Assembly (NCBI RefSeq): GCF_020509005.1
Contig: NC_063012.1
Span: 3,658,001 to 3,722,000, forward strand
Length of the DNA stretch: 64,000 bases
Direction of reading: 5' to 3'
Source: Fulvia fulva
Taxonomy: Eukaryota > Ascomycota > Dothideomycetes > Mycosphaerellales > Mycosphaerellaceae
This document shows, one piece after another, positions 23,674 to 33,253 of the stretch. The notes under the pieces were generated by a model. That model saw only the letters and a program-made list of their open reading frames with translations. It had not been told where the DNA came from and made no database searches. Within the stretch, counting starts at the first letter, position 1, and every line of letters starts with the position of its first letter. A program made the position numbers and the translations under genes.

Positions 23674-26600
23674 GGATCAATACAGCACAGCTAGACCTGT
23701 ACGACGAGACGGGCAAGGACCACGCTTACAAACCGTTCGTCACGAATGTAAATATCGGCTCAAAGAAACTCTCTTCTTCTAATCTCACTCTTATAGACAC
23801 TGGCGTACTAGGCGAGTCTTTTATGGACTATAAACTCGCGACCTCTCTCAACCTCGAACCCTAGGAACTGAAGTACCCTCGCACCCTTGAACTCTTTAAC
23901 GGCACGGAGACTACCACTAGTAAGATTACTCATGTTATATACACGTCAATCACCCTCGGAGGCAAGCGTATGTCGATCACTAGCTTCCTTACGTCCCTAC
24001 CGCATCAGAAGTTTATCCTCGGCCTCCCCTAGTTCAGACGACACCGACCTATCATCGACTGGACTTCCCTTACTATCAGCTTCCCTCTAGAAGTTCCTCC
24101 GGCACCTCCGCCTTCTCCGCCGCCTCAGCGCGGTCCTGAGTATACCAAGATCTTCTAGGTGAACGCCGCTGCCTTCACTACTGCTGCTAAGCAGCCTAAA
24201 GCTCAAGTCTTCGCCGCCTCTCTCCGCGATATCGACATCGCCCTCGAGAAGCTCGACAACAAGCGTACACCTACCGACCCTGCTACGAAGGTCCCTCCTT
24301 AGGCACACCACATCCTCTACGTATTCGATGCTAAAGCCGTAGACGAGCTGCCTCCTTATCGCCCTCACGACCACAAGATTGAGCTAGAAGAAGGTGCAGA
24401 GACACCGTTCGGACCGTTATATTCTATGTCCCGAGAAGAGCTTATCGTCCTTAAGAGATACCTCGAAGAGAACCTAAAGAAGGGGTTCATTCGAGCGAGC
24501 CGTTCTAGCGCTAGCAGTCCCGTCATGTTCGTCAAGAAGCCCGGCGGTAGTCTACGCTTCTACGTAGACTACCGAGGCTTGAACGCTGTTATAAAGAAGA
24601 ACCGCTACCCAATACCGTTGATTCAGGAGACGCTCGAGCGCCTCTCTAAGGCCAAGTACTTCACCAAGCTCGATGTTATCGCTACGTTCAACAAGTTACG
24701 AATGGTAGAAGGACACGAGTATCTCATAGCCTTCCGTACTCGCTACGGGCTGTTCGAGTCGCTCGTTATGCCCTTCGGCGTTTGTAACGGGCCTAGTACC
24801 TTCTAGAACTTTATTAACGACATCCTTTAGGAGTTCCTCGATCAGTTCTGCACTGCCTACATCGACGACATCCTAGTCTATAGCGAGACTAAGGAGGAGC
24901 ACCGCGAGCACGTCTGTAAGGTCCTTCAGAAGCTCGTAGACGCCGGCTTGCAGCTCGACATCGACAAGTGCGAGTTTGAGAAGACCGAAGTCAAGTTCCT
25001 TAGTTTGATCATTACCGTAGACGGCATCAAGATGGACCAAGAGAAGATCGACGCTATCGTCGAATAGGATGCTCCTACGAACGTCAAAGAGGTCTAGGGT
25101 TTCCTAGGCTTTGCCAACTTCTACCGCCGCTTCATCTACGCGTTTTCGGGCGTGGTACGCCCTTTGACGAAGCTCACGCGCAAGGGTGAGAAGTTCGCCT
25201 AGACCGACGAATGCCAGGAGGCTTTTGACTTGCTCAAAGCGAAGTTTGTTAAGAACCCGCTTCTACGGCACTTCGATTTCGAACTGGAGACCCGTGTAGA
25301 GACCGACGTATCCGACGGCGTGGTGGGCGGTGTCCTGCTACAACGCCGCTCGCCTGAATCCCCCTGGTTACCTGTCGCCTTCCTCTCTAAGAAGATGACC
25401 GCCACGGAGTATAACTACGAGATCTACGACAAGGAGCTTCTCGCCATCGTCAAAGCTTTCGAAGAGTGGCGCCCCGAGCTCGAAGGCTCTGCTATACCCG
25501 TCCAAGTAAGCTCCGACCATAAGAACCTCGTCTACTTTATAAAGAGCAAGCTGCTTAATCGTCGCTAGGCCCGCTAGAGCGAGTTCCTCTCCCGGTTCAA
25601 CTTCGTGATCTCGTACACGCCCGGCAAGGCCAACTCGATGGCCGACGCCCTTACCCGCCGCCCTAGTGACTCTCCAGTTGATCGAAGAGGGGGCCGGCAA
25701 ATCGCAGGGCAACAAGTCATCAAAGAGCATAACCTCTCTTCCGAGCTTCGAGAGTACCTATCGAATGGCCAGCCTACGCTCGCCGCTTCCTTTGCTACTC
25801 TCGTGCTCGCTCCTGCCTACCTTGACGAGAGTGACGATGAATCCGAGCCTAAAGAATACGCCTCGGACGCTAAGGACTTGAACGACGATAAAGAGGGCTC
25901 AGTAACGACCGACGGCTCATCCGAATTAGACTTTAAGGGGTTTGATAATAAGGAGCAGCCCGAAGGCATTATGGCACGGGTACGAACAGCGTACGATGCC
26001 GACATAGACGCCTAAGAGTTAGTTCAGGCCCTTGAATCTGGCGCGAGGACATTCCCGGGCTTCTCGCTGTCCGAGTGCGAGCTCTAGGAAGGTGTCGTCT
26101 ACTTCCGTAAGAAGCTTTACGTACCGCAGCCCGAAGGCTCTAATATCCGAGCTGAGATTCTTCAAATCATCTACGACTCCGCCTCTAGGGGTCACCTAGG
26201 CGTAGCTTAGACCCACAAGCTCCTCGCTAGGTATTACTAGTGGCCGCATTCCTAGAAGGACGTCCGCCGTTACGTACTGAACTGCGCTACTTGCCGAAGA
26301 GCCAAAGCTAACCGCTACCGTCCCTACGGTCTCTTGCACCCTCTCCCGGCTCCTGATCGTCCGTAGAAGCACATCACTATAGACTTTATCACCGATCTTC
26401 CTCACGGCAAGACCTTTAGCGGCGTGAAAGCAAAGGCCCTTCTAGTGATCGTGGACCGTCACTCTAAGGACCGGTACATGATCCCGTGCTAGAGCATGAC
26501 CGCAAAGGAGACTGCTCGCTTGTTCTACGAATTCGTCTGGCGCTTTCAAGGCCTCCCGGATAGCATCACCTCTGACAGAGGCACCCAGTTCATCTCGCAC

Positions 26601-28028
26601 TTCTGGAAGCGTCTGTGTGCTATCCTAGGCATCAAGCATAACCTCTCGACCAGTTTTTAGCCACAGACCGACGGCCAGACCGAAATTACGAACGCTATCC
26701 TCGAGCAGGTCCTTCGTTGCTTCGTCGACTACCACTAGAAGGATTGGCCTCAGCATATCCCTGCGGTGGAGTTCGCTACTCGTAACTAGGACTCGGAGAC
26801 TACTGGCTACTCTCCCTTCTATACTACGAGAGGTTACTACCCTCGTACAGGTATGGAACCAGAAGAACCTCTCCCGCCTACCGAAGACGTAAACGAGCAA
26901 GCAGCAGACGAGTTCGCTACTATGCTCTCACAGATCTATGAAGAAGTTCACGACGAGATAGTGTACGCACAAGCAATCTACGAGGATCAAGCCAATCGTC
27001 GTCGCCAGCTAGCTCCCGACTACTAAGTAGGCGATATGGTCTACCTCAACTCTAAGAACATCAAGACAGACCGCCCCTCTAAGAAGCTGAACTGGAAGAA
27101 CCTAGGTCCTTTTGAGATCACCGAGCGTATCAGTTCACACGCCTACCGTCTAGCTCTTCCTGCGAACATAAAGATCTACGACGTCTTCCATCCCGTACGC
27201 CTTCGGCCGTCGGCTAAGGACCTATTCCCGAACCAAAACCAAGACATGCCAGGTCCTCCCGATGAAGTAGAAGTCGACGAGCCTGTTAACCTACCTTCTG
27301 ACGACTATGCCGTCCGTAAGATCCGGGGAATCCGCGTAGAGCCTAACGACGTTGAAGGACTACCGCCGATTAAGTATGGAGTCGAATGGCAAGGTTGCCC
27401 TGAGTAGGATACCTCATAGGAACCTATCCAACATATCATCTTCAATCGTCAAGCAATCGAAGAATACCACGCCCGCGCAGACGGCCTAGAAGTCAATATC
27501 GGCAGGCTCTTCGAATCTGAGCTTTTCGACGGGGCTTACCAATGGTGTATCGACCATGACATCAGGCCTAGGCCTAGTACTAAAGCTGAACATCCTCGAT
27601 ATGTGGAACTACTACGGCTTCGTAGGAACTCAGCTTTGTTCGGGGGGGCTACTGTCATGGTCTCCCCACAGAGTGTACAGAAGGTGGGGACAGAAGAGCC
27701 TTAGAGTGCTCAGAAGTCGTCAAGAAGTGACAGTCCAGCTTAGTGTGTGAGCGCCAAGAATCATATGCCCCGTAACATTCACTACGGGACCCAGCCCTCC
27801 AAATTCACCCCTCTACTAAACCTTGACAGATTCACTTCGGCTCGTGACTGTGTGACTCACGGCACTCCCGCGAGCACCCGCGACTGCGCTGGACCCTGGA
27901 AGAAGCACGTAGAAGACTCGGAACGTAGGGCAGGTTAGAATAAGGTTTTGAGCAAAGCTACTAAGCGCGGCTTCGCACGGGTTAGCCCTGTTGATGCGGG
28001 GACACGCACTCGCGAGGGTCGCGTATAA
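23670..28028 (+). pseudogene. gypsy-2 pol: protease, RT, RNase H, integrase, chromodomain
   Basis: One continuous frame broken only by TAG/TAA. The aspartic protease has L-I-D-T-G-V-L-G-E-S-F at about 23790-23825. The RT (24426-25100) has K-K-P-G-G-S-L-R-F, then [11 protein letters not shown] and the catalytic Y-I-D-D-I-L-V-Y-S at about 24860-24885, intact. RNase H (25230-25680) shows D-V-S-D and Y-D-K-E-L-L-A-I-V. Integrase (26140-26870) has H-L-G...C-A-T-C, then I-D-F, S-D-R-G-T-Q-F and Q-T-D-G-Q-T-E. The chromodomain at about 27300-27450 reads K-Y-G-V-E-W-Q-G-C-P-E then E-P-I. Catalytic residues survive; only nonsense changes kill it. The frame runs into the 3' LTR, an unusual extension. 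Confidence 0.85.
27642..27652 (+). other. Polypurine tract candidate of gypsy-2
   Basis: A run of seven G (27642-27648) ends four bases before the TG of the 3' LTR, the position where plus-strand DNA synthesis is primed in LTR retroelements. It lies within the pol frame. Confidence 0.6.
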
Positions 28029-28172
28029 ATATCTGGCCTTCCCCAGGCCTCTCTTACTTTCTTCGTCTTTTGTTTTGTATAGCAATCATACTATACCCTT
28101 TTGTATCTGTACTTCGCACCTACATTCTCGCTTTCACCCTTGCATCTCACAGGCCAGGCTCTCGCCCTGACA
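27653..28172 (+). repeat. 3' LTR of gypsy-2 (520 bp)
   Basis: Direct repeat of the 5' LTR, TG...CA ends intact, followed by the second CTAGA copy. The pol frame enters this LTR and, apart from RIP stops, stays open to a TAA at 28026-28028 that overlaps the TATA box. Confidence 0.93.
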
Positions 28173-29636
28173 CTAGAATACCGCTACGAGCGGCTTCGTA
28201 GACGATACAAACATCCTAGTATAGTCTTCCTCGACTAAGGAGAACTATAGGCTACTAGAAGAAAAGCATAAGATCTACGAGGACTAGGCTAGGAGGCACG
28301 GGGCTCGGTTGACCCTAGAAAAGTACAATCTAATACACTTTACGCGCCGGCTACGGTTCTATAATATATAAGCTTCTATCTAGATATAGGGGTATACGAC
28401 TAACCCGGCAAATTAGCTTAGGATCCTCGGACTATAGGTAGACCCGGCGCTACGGTAGAGAAAGTACGTATAGGTAATATTACGGAAAGCTAAACAGAAT
28501 ATAGCATTATACTAGAGGCTTACTACGTCTATATAGGGGGCGAACTTTCGGTAGTTACGACTCCTATATACGGCTATTATACGGCCAGTCCTTACCTATA
28601 GTAGCTAAGTATAGTCCTTAGGCAAGAGGGCCTACCTATTAAAGGGACTCGTCGCGCCGCTAGCGAAGATCTAAAACTAATGCCTAAGGAAGGACACCGG
28701 GATATATAAGTCGATACTAATAAGGATACTTAAGTACGAGACCGCTATACCGCCGATCGACCTATATATCTAGGGACTACGGACCTCCTACTTAGACAAG
28801 TCGGTATAGTACCTAGTATAGAAGGTCATCGCTAGTACAGTCGTAAGGGCCCGCGAATTAGTACTAGCGTATAAGGGCATTCGACCCGGAAACGAGCCGA
28901 ACTACCGGGTAAGGGACGAATAGCTAGTAATACGATAGGAAGGTAGGAAATCGTTTATAGAGCAACTATAGAAAGAGAGGTAGAACAACTAGGGTATAGG
29001 GTATAGTAGACGCCCTTAGCTAGCGGGACAACCTAAGGAATAGTTAGCTACGAAATCCGCGGTTAAGTACCCCCCGAAGCTTATCTACTACCGCCTTACG
29101 AGGGCATAGAGTAGTATAGTAACCTAACTACGAAGCGAACACATCGGCCTCTAGGGGTACCTATTATAGAGGAAGGTTCTAGAATACACGAATACTAGCT
29201 ACCCCTACGGCTATTACTCCTAGAATATACGGTACGTACTCCTCGTCTATCCGAGGTAGTCGCTAGGAAGGGGGAAGTAGATAGTAAAGGCGAGGAACCG
29301 GACGATTAGGGTACTTCTTAATAACGTTAAAGACCTACGGCGTATTACGAACTAGATACTAGAGAAGGGCTAGCTAAAATAGTACCGCCTAGTAGGAGTA
29401 GTATAGGAAGAGAGGATACGGTATAGCGCGACGAGACCGGCTAGGAGCGGGGGCTAACGGGGTAGTAATATAGACTACGTACGTTGAGAGGGAAAGCTAA
29501 TCTAGATAAGGAGAAGTCGGGGGCGGGAAGGGTTTTTACCTATTCGGGTTTCCCTTTATATATAGTAATAGATATATACCTATATAGGCCGAATAGGGTC
29601 CTAGAATAGAGGAATAATAAATCTATCTATCTGATT
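28173..29636 (+). mobile_element. LINE-A, 3' part (RT catalytic region to tail)
   Basis: Continuation of the plus-strand LINE after gypsy-2. It starts with the second CTAGA and reads straight into the RT catalytic motif S-G-F-V-D-D-T-N-I-L at about 28188-28215, both Asp retained. The C-terminal ORF2 follows to about 29500. The 3' UTR ends in ATCTATCTATCT (about 29620-29634), the plus-strand form of the TAGA tail seen on minus-strand LINEs. The inverted copy 59383-62548 matches it throughout. Dense stops make it inactive. Confidence 0.78.
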
Positions 29637-30213
29637 ACCTTGTTTTTTGCTAGTTTCCGCTATAGGCATTCCGCGCTATATAATAGGTAGTACCCCGGAC
29701 AGTTCGCGTACCGCCTCGTAGCCGATATATAGCCCCTAGATATATAGTCTCCTATATAGTTCGAGTAGGCCTACTTGTTTATATACGTATAGGTTTAGTG
29801 TCTATACTATTAGAATTTAAAGCATTAGAGGACATAAAAGGATAAGGAGTGCTTTTCGACTATCTTAAGGCTATATTACTAGATTAGGCCTTATTCTATT
29901 ACTAGATCCGCCGCTTTTACGTCTTATAGCTATATAATTAGCGCCGAGGCCTTCTTACCTTCTAGCTATTTCCTATAGAGCTAAATCGCCTTCTAGATTA
30001 GAGAGTTAAGAGTAATCGGGTTGTCCTCTTAGAGAGTACGTAGGCAACCTTAGTTAGGTCGAACTCTTTAGGTATATCGTAGACTAGGATCGTAAATTAC
30101 TTCGTTAAGACCTTCGCTAATACCGTAACCTTAGATACCTACTATAGCTATACCTCTAGGTACCTCCTAGTAGTAGTAGAGCTAGTATAGATCTATAGAG
30201 TACCGTTAGACTA
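29637..30213 (-). mobile_element. LINE-A ORF1 fragment, inverted (left half)
   Basis: Inverted copy of LINE-A ORF1: 29637-30211 is the reverse complement of about 19010-19577, with zinc-knuckle remnants near 29690-29830. It starts immediately after the tail of the plus-strand LINE-A without the rest of ORF1/ORF2, so it is truncated at this junction. It is interrupted after the TA at 30212-30213 by a pogo-like transposon and continues at 32086. Confidence 0.72.
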
Positions 30214-32083
30214 ACGTGCTTTACTACCGAGCGGGTTATACTACCGAGCGGGCTATACTACCGAGCGGGCTACTTTTACTAAGAACTATACTACTTTTAC
30301 TTTAATTACGACGGTATCTTAATACGACAACATCCTATAGAATCGTTACTAGGAGGAAAATTCCTCTTTAGATTCTTTGCTATCTAGTAAGTCTAGTTAA
30401 TAGGTACGTACGTTATACCCCGACTCGCTATATCGCTTATAGCGTCGTAGCCTTAGTACTAGCCGAACACTATCTAGCGACTCTCTACTTACTTCCTACC
30501 TCCTAGTATCCTCTAGAGGTATTAATTACGACGCCTTATCGAAGGTTAGAGACCCTCTAGACTAAATATAATTACGCTTTCGTGCTTTTCGCTATATAAG
30601 GGCCTCGTTAGACTTACGTAGCTTACTAATCTCGCTTTATATAAGAGCTATCTAATATGCTATCTCTCTACTCCCTTTTATAAGCTAATATACCCCTTCC
30701 TATAACGAGTTTAGCGATAAACCTGCCCGGGCACGCATTTTGCTCGTTACTAGTGTCGATTAAGAGTCGAATTCTTTTGTAGTTTATAGTGTCTTCGACT
30801 CCTAAGGGGTAGAGTCCGGAGCTAGAGGGGTTAGCGTATATAGCTTAATATTAAGCTTGGCTATCACTACCTATAGATTAAATAGAACCAAACCAGCGCC
30901 TCTAAAGCTCGATAGGATGTTCTCCTGTCTAAATACAGTGTTATAGGCTGCCCGGAAGGCGCGTAGGAAGTCTACTTTATCGATATAAGTAATACGCTAG
31001 CGTACTAAGCCCGAGAGCTAAGTATCGTATACCTTCTTTAAAGGCGAATAGCAACCTATATCTAATAGCTAGAGTAAGTACGAGGCGTATGATAGTATAT
31101 ATAGGGCTAAGATCTTATATTCCTTATATAGATTCTACAATGCCTTCGAGTTATAGCTCTCGTAGCTATCGATAATAAGCAGTCTCTATACCCTAGTCGT
31201 ACGAGCTATAGTATACTTCTAGAAATACTCTAGCTACCGTATACCGAACTTATTGTTAGTCTAGCCGTTCTCTATTAGCCCGATTGTCTAGTCTAGACCC
31301 AAGTTGCCGTCTTAGTACTAGGTACTAATATACTATTTGCCTATAAGGATAACGTAGGGTAGGAGCGCTATTCCGTCTATATAGATAGTCTTAATTACTA
31401 TTACCTATTCTCTATTGCCCTATTAAACGACCTTCCTCTTTCTACTACGCCTTTCTGAACCCGTAACGACGCTCTAAGATGTAATAATACCTATTATAAA
31501 CCCTATCTCGTCGAAGTTATAGGTGTCCTAGTTAAGGATAGTATACTTCTCCTTTATATTACCTATAAGTAAGAACTACTACTTAATAACGTCTAGATCT
31601 TCTATTAGGGCTCGCTAACAATTGTATCTACGTGTTATACGAACCTTTAGCTCACGATACTACCTAATGAACCTGTCTATCTAGTTAAGACTAGCGGGCT
31701 TAAGACCCTTCTCTTATAGTAATAAATTGGCTATTACTTGTATACTAGCCTTTAATAGCGGGAAACCTCTAAGATCTAGCTCGAGTATATACTTAAGTAT
31801 TACCCTCTCTTCTAGCTCTATAAGCTTCTTCGAATTAGGCTCGTAGGTCGTCTATTCAAGCGATACCCTAGTATAGTTCGAGACGCGTCGTATATCTTTA
31901 TAGTAAGTCGATTCGTAATTGTCGCGTCGCGTTTTGTGGCCTAGATAGCTAAGGTCAGTTTAGCCTCGTTTAAAGATAATATACGCTATAATAGTAGTTA
32001 TATAGCTATATCTATAGAAGTAGTATAGTTCTTAGTAAAAGTGGCCCGCTCGGTAGTATAGCCCGCTAGGTAGTAAAGTACGT
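30214..32083 (-). mobile_element. Pogo/Fot1-like (Tc1/mariner superfamily) DNA transposon, TSD TA
   Basis: A 1,870-bp element with terminal inverted repeats: left ACGTGCTTTACTACC (30214), right end the complement of ACGTACTTTACTACC (ending 32083). It is flanked by TA (30212-30213 and 32084-32085). The size is that of Fot1-type elements. The termini carry tandem copies of CTACCGAGCGGGCTATA (three on the left, two on the right). The uninterrupted LINE-A copy at 18981-19004 shows the empty TA site. RIP is heavy throughout, so the element inserted before or during the RIP of its LINE host. Confidence 0.88.
30880..31960 (-). pseudogene. Pogo/Fot1-like DDE transposase relic
   Basis: Minus-strand transposase remnant. 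The DDE_1 catalytic core is readable despite RIP. The first Asp lies in Y-N-F-D-E-I-G-F (about 31490-31520). The second is in L-L-I-I-D-S-Y-E-S-Y (Asp codon 31168-31170; the family has G-H-G-S-H, so the His residues became Tyr). The third is in L-L-D-I-G-C-Y-S-P-L-K (Asp codon 31060-31062). The last two are 36 codons apart, close to the spacing of Fot1/pogo enzymes. The N-terminal CENP-B-like DNA-binding part should lie toward 31900 but is too decayed to define. TAG stops rule out function. Borders are approximate. Confidence 0.72.
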
Positions 32084-32676
32084 TATTAGTTTACTACGAC
32101 TACCCCTAGTTAATTAATTCGCTAGGCGAGCTCCTTATTTAATAGCTTCGTAACTTCGGCCTAGTCTTCCTTTACTATAATACGAATCGTAACTATATCG
32201 TACGTTAGGCGGGGGCCTAGTATTGATACCGCGACCGATACCTAGCTATAGAGGTATTAAATTAGGGTCGCCTTATTAATTGCCTAAGACGTCGTCCTTA
32301 TTTCTTATTACCCTCGGTAATACGATAGTACTAGCGCCGTACGTAGCTAAGTGATTATTATCTAGAGAGACCGGTATAGGAGCTAATCGTTAATTTCTAT
32401 ACTTTTTACGTCCTCTATAAGCTACTACTAGTTATCTTAGGGGAGCTTTGCCTATAGAGCCGTAGGCGCCGGTAGTACCGTAGCCTAGACTACTATTACC
32501 TAGGAGTTGCCTAATGTAGCTAGGTACCTCCGCGGCGTTTAGAGCTTAAGAAATAGGGTGAAGAGAACTCTAAGCTATCTAAAATAAATGAAGTAGAACT
32601 CCCTTAATCCTAGGGGTAGTAGCCTACTTTATAGATCGTTAGAATAGCCTTAATAAGGGCTTTCGAATATATCCTA
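32084..32676 (-). mobile_element. LINE-A ORF1 fragment, inverted (right half, 5' end of element)
   Basis: Reverse-complement match to about 18405-18995 of the plus-strand LINE-A, resuming after the pogo insertion. Homology stops at the same point as the 5' end of the other copy (about 32676 here, about 18405 there), which marks the LINE-A 5' terminus. It is heavily RIP-mutated. Confidence 0.7.
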
Positions 32677-33253
32677 GTCTATTTATATATACTATAAGCT
32701 AAGGCTCTTACTATACGAGCTGTTAGATTATAGTAGTATAGTAACCCCTATATATATTACGAGCCCTTAGTAGTATTAATACCTTAGATTATAACCTTAA
32801 TTTAGCTAATCTAAGTACTATAGAGTCTTTATTTCGCATTGTCTTACTATAAGCTACGGCGAGAGAATATGTGTTCTGGAGAAGCCTCGGTTACACGCCT
32901 AAGTGGTCGATCTACGTGTCCGATACGCTAGGGGGCCCTGTACACCTCCCAATCGTGGCATAGTGGCTACTGCTATATTGGCTGCAACAACCATGTCAGA
33001 AGCAGGCGCTTGTGACTCTTATGCGCGAAGACGCTGTATGGAGATGGGGAGTATGTACATACATGTAACATTGTATGAGGGCGGAGCGCAAGGTGACATT
33101 TGGAGGAGGGACATGAACAGACAAGAAGATCCGGGATGGCGTTCGGTGTTGATAGAGTTCGCCGTTCGTGGCACCCTTGCCTAGCGTACATCTCAGCCGA
33201 GCCTGTGCAACTTTTCTGATGCTTTGCATCTCTGTCCTGTCGCATGCACAACC
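32677..33253. other. Transition from RIP block to gene island
   Basis: Up to about 32860 the sequence is AT-rich and CpA/TpG-poor with no identifiable element. From about 32880 normal dinucleotide use begins, so the edge of the RIP compartment lies within about 50 bp. From there to 33253 is the presumed BFR2 promoter. A 93-codon open frame at 32903-33184 has no recognisable features and I do not call it a gene. Confidence 0.5.

Larger units (their letters stand above)
21882..28172 (+). mobile_element. Young chromodomain Ty3/gypsy retrotransposon (gypsy-2), TSD CTAGA
   Basis: Complete 6,291-bp LTR element in LINE-A. Both LTRs are 520 bp, start TGTCATGG and end CCTGACA. The flanking duplication is CTAGA (21877-21881 and 28173-28177). 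Internal order is gag, protease, RT, RNase H, integrase, chromodomain, which defines a chromovirus; these insert preferentially in heterochromatin, consistent with its place in a RIP-mutated LINE. All Pol domains lie in one frame interrupted only by stops that are TAG (or TAA) at Gln or Trp positions. CpA/TpG are far more frequent than in the flanks, so it inserted after most of the RIP damage in LINE-A. The empty site is preserved at 60841-60860 on the other strand. Confidence 0.93.

Noticed and set aside
30214..30280. Short direct repeats that look CRISPR-like
   Set aside because: They are subterminal repeats inside a DNA-transposon TIR, without spacers, in a eukaryotic genome.
32903..33184. 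93-codon frame upstream of BFR2 as a gene
   Set aside because: No recognisable features and it overlaps the expected BFR2 promoter.
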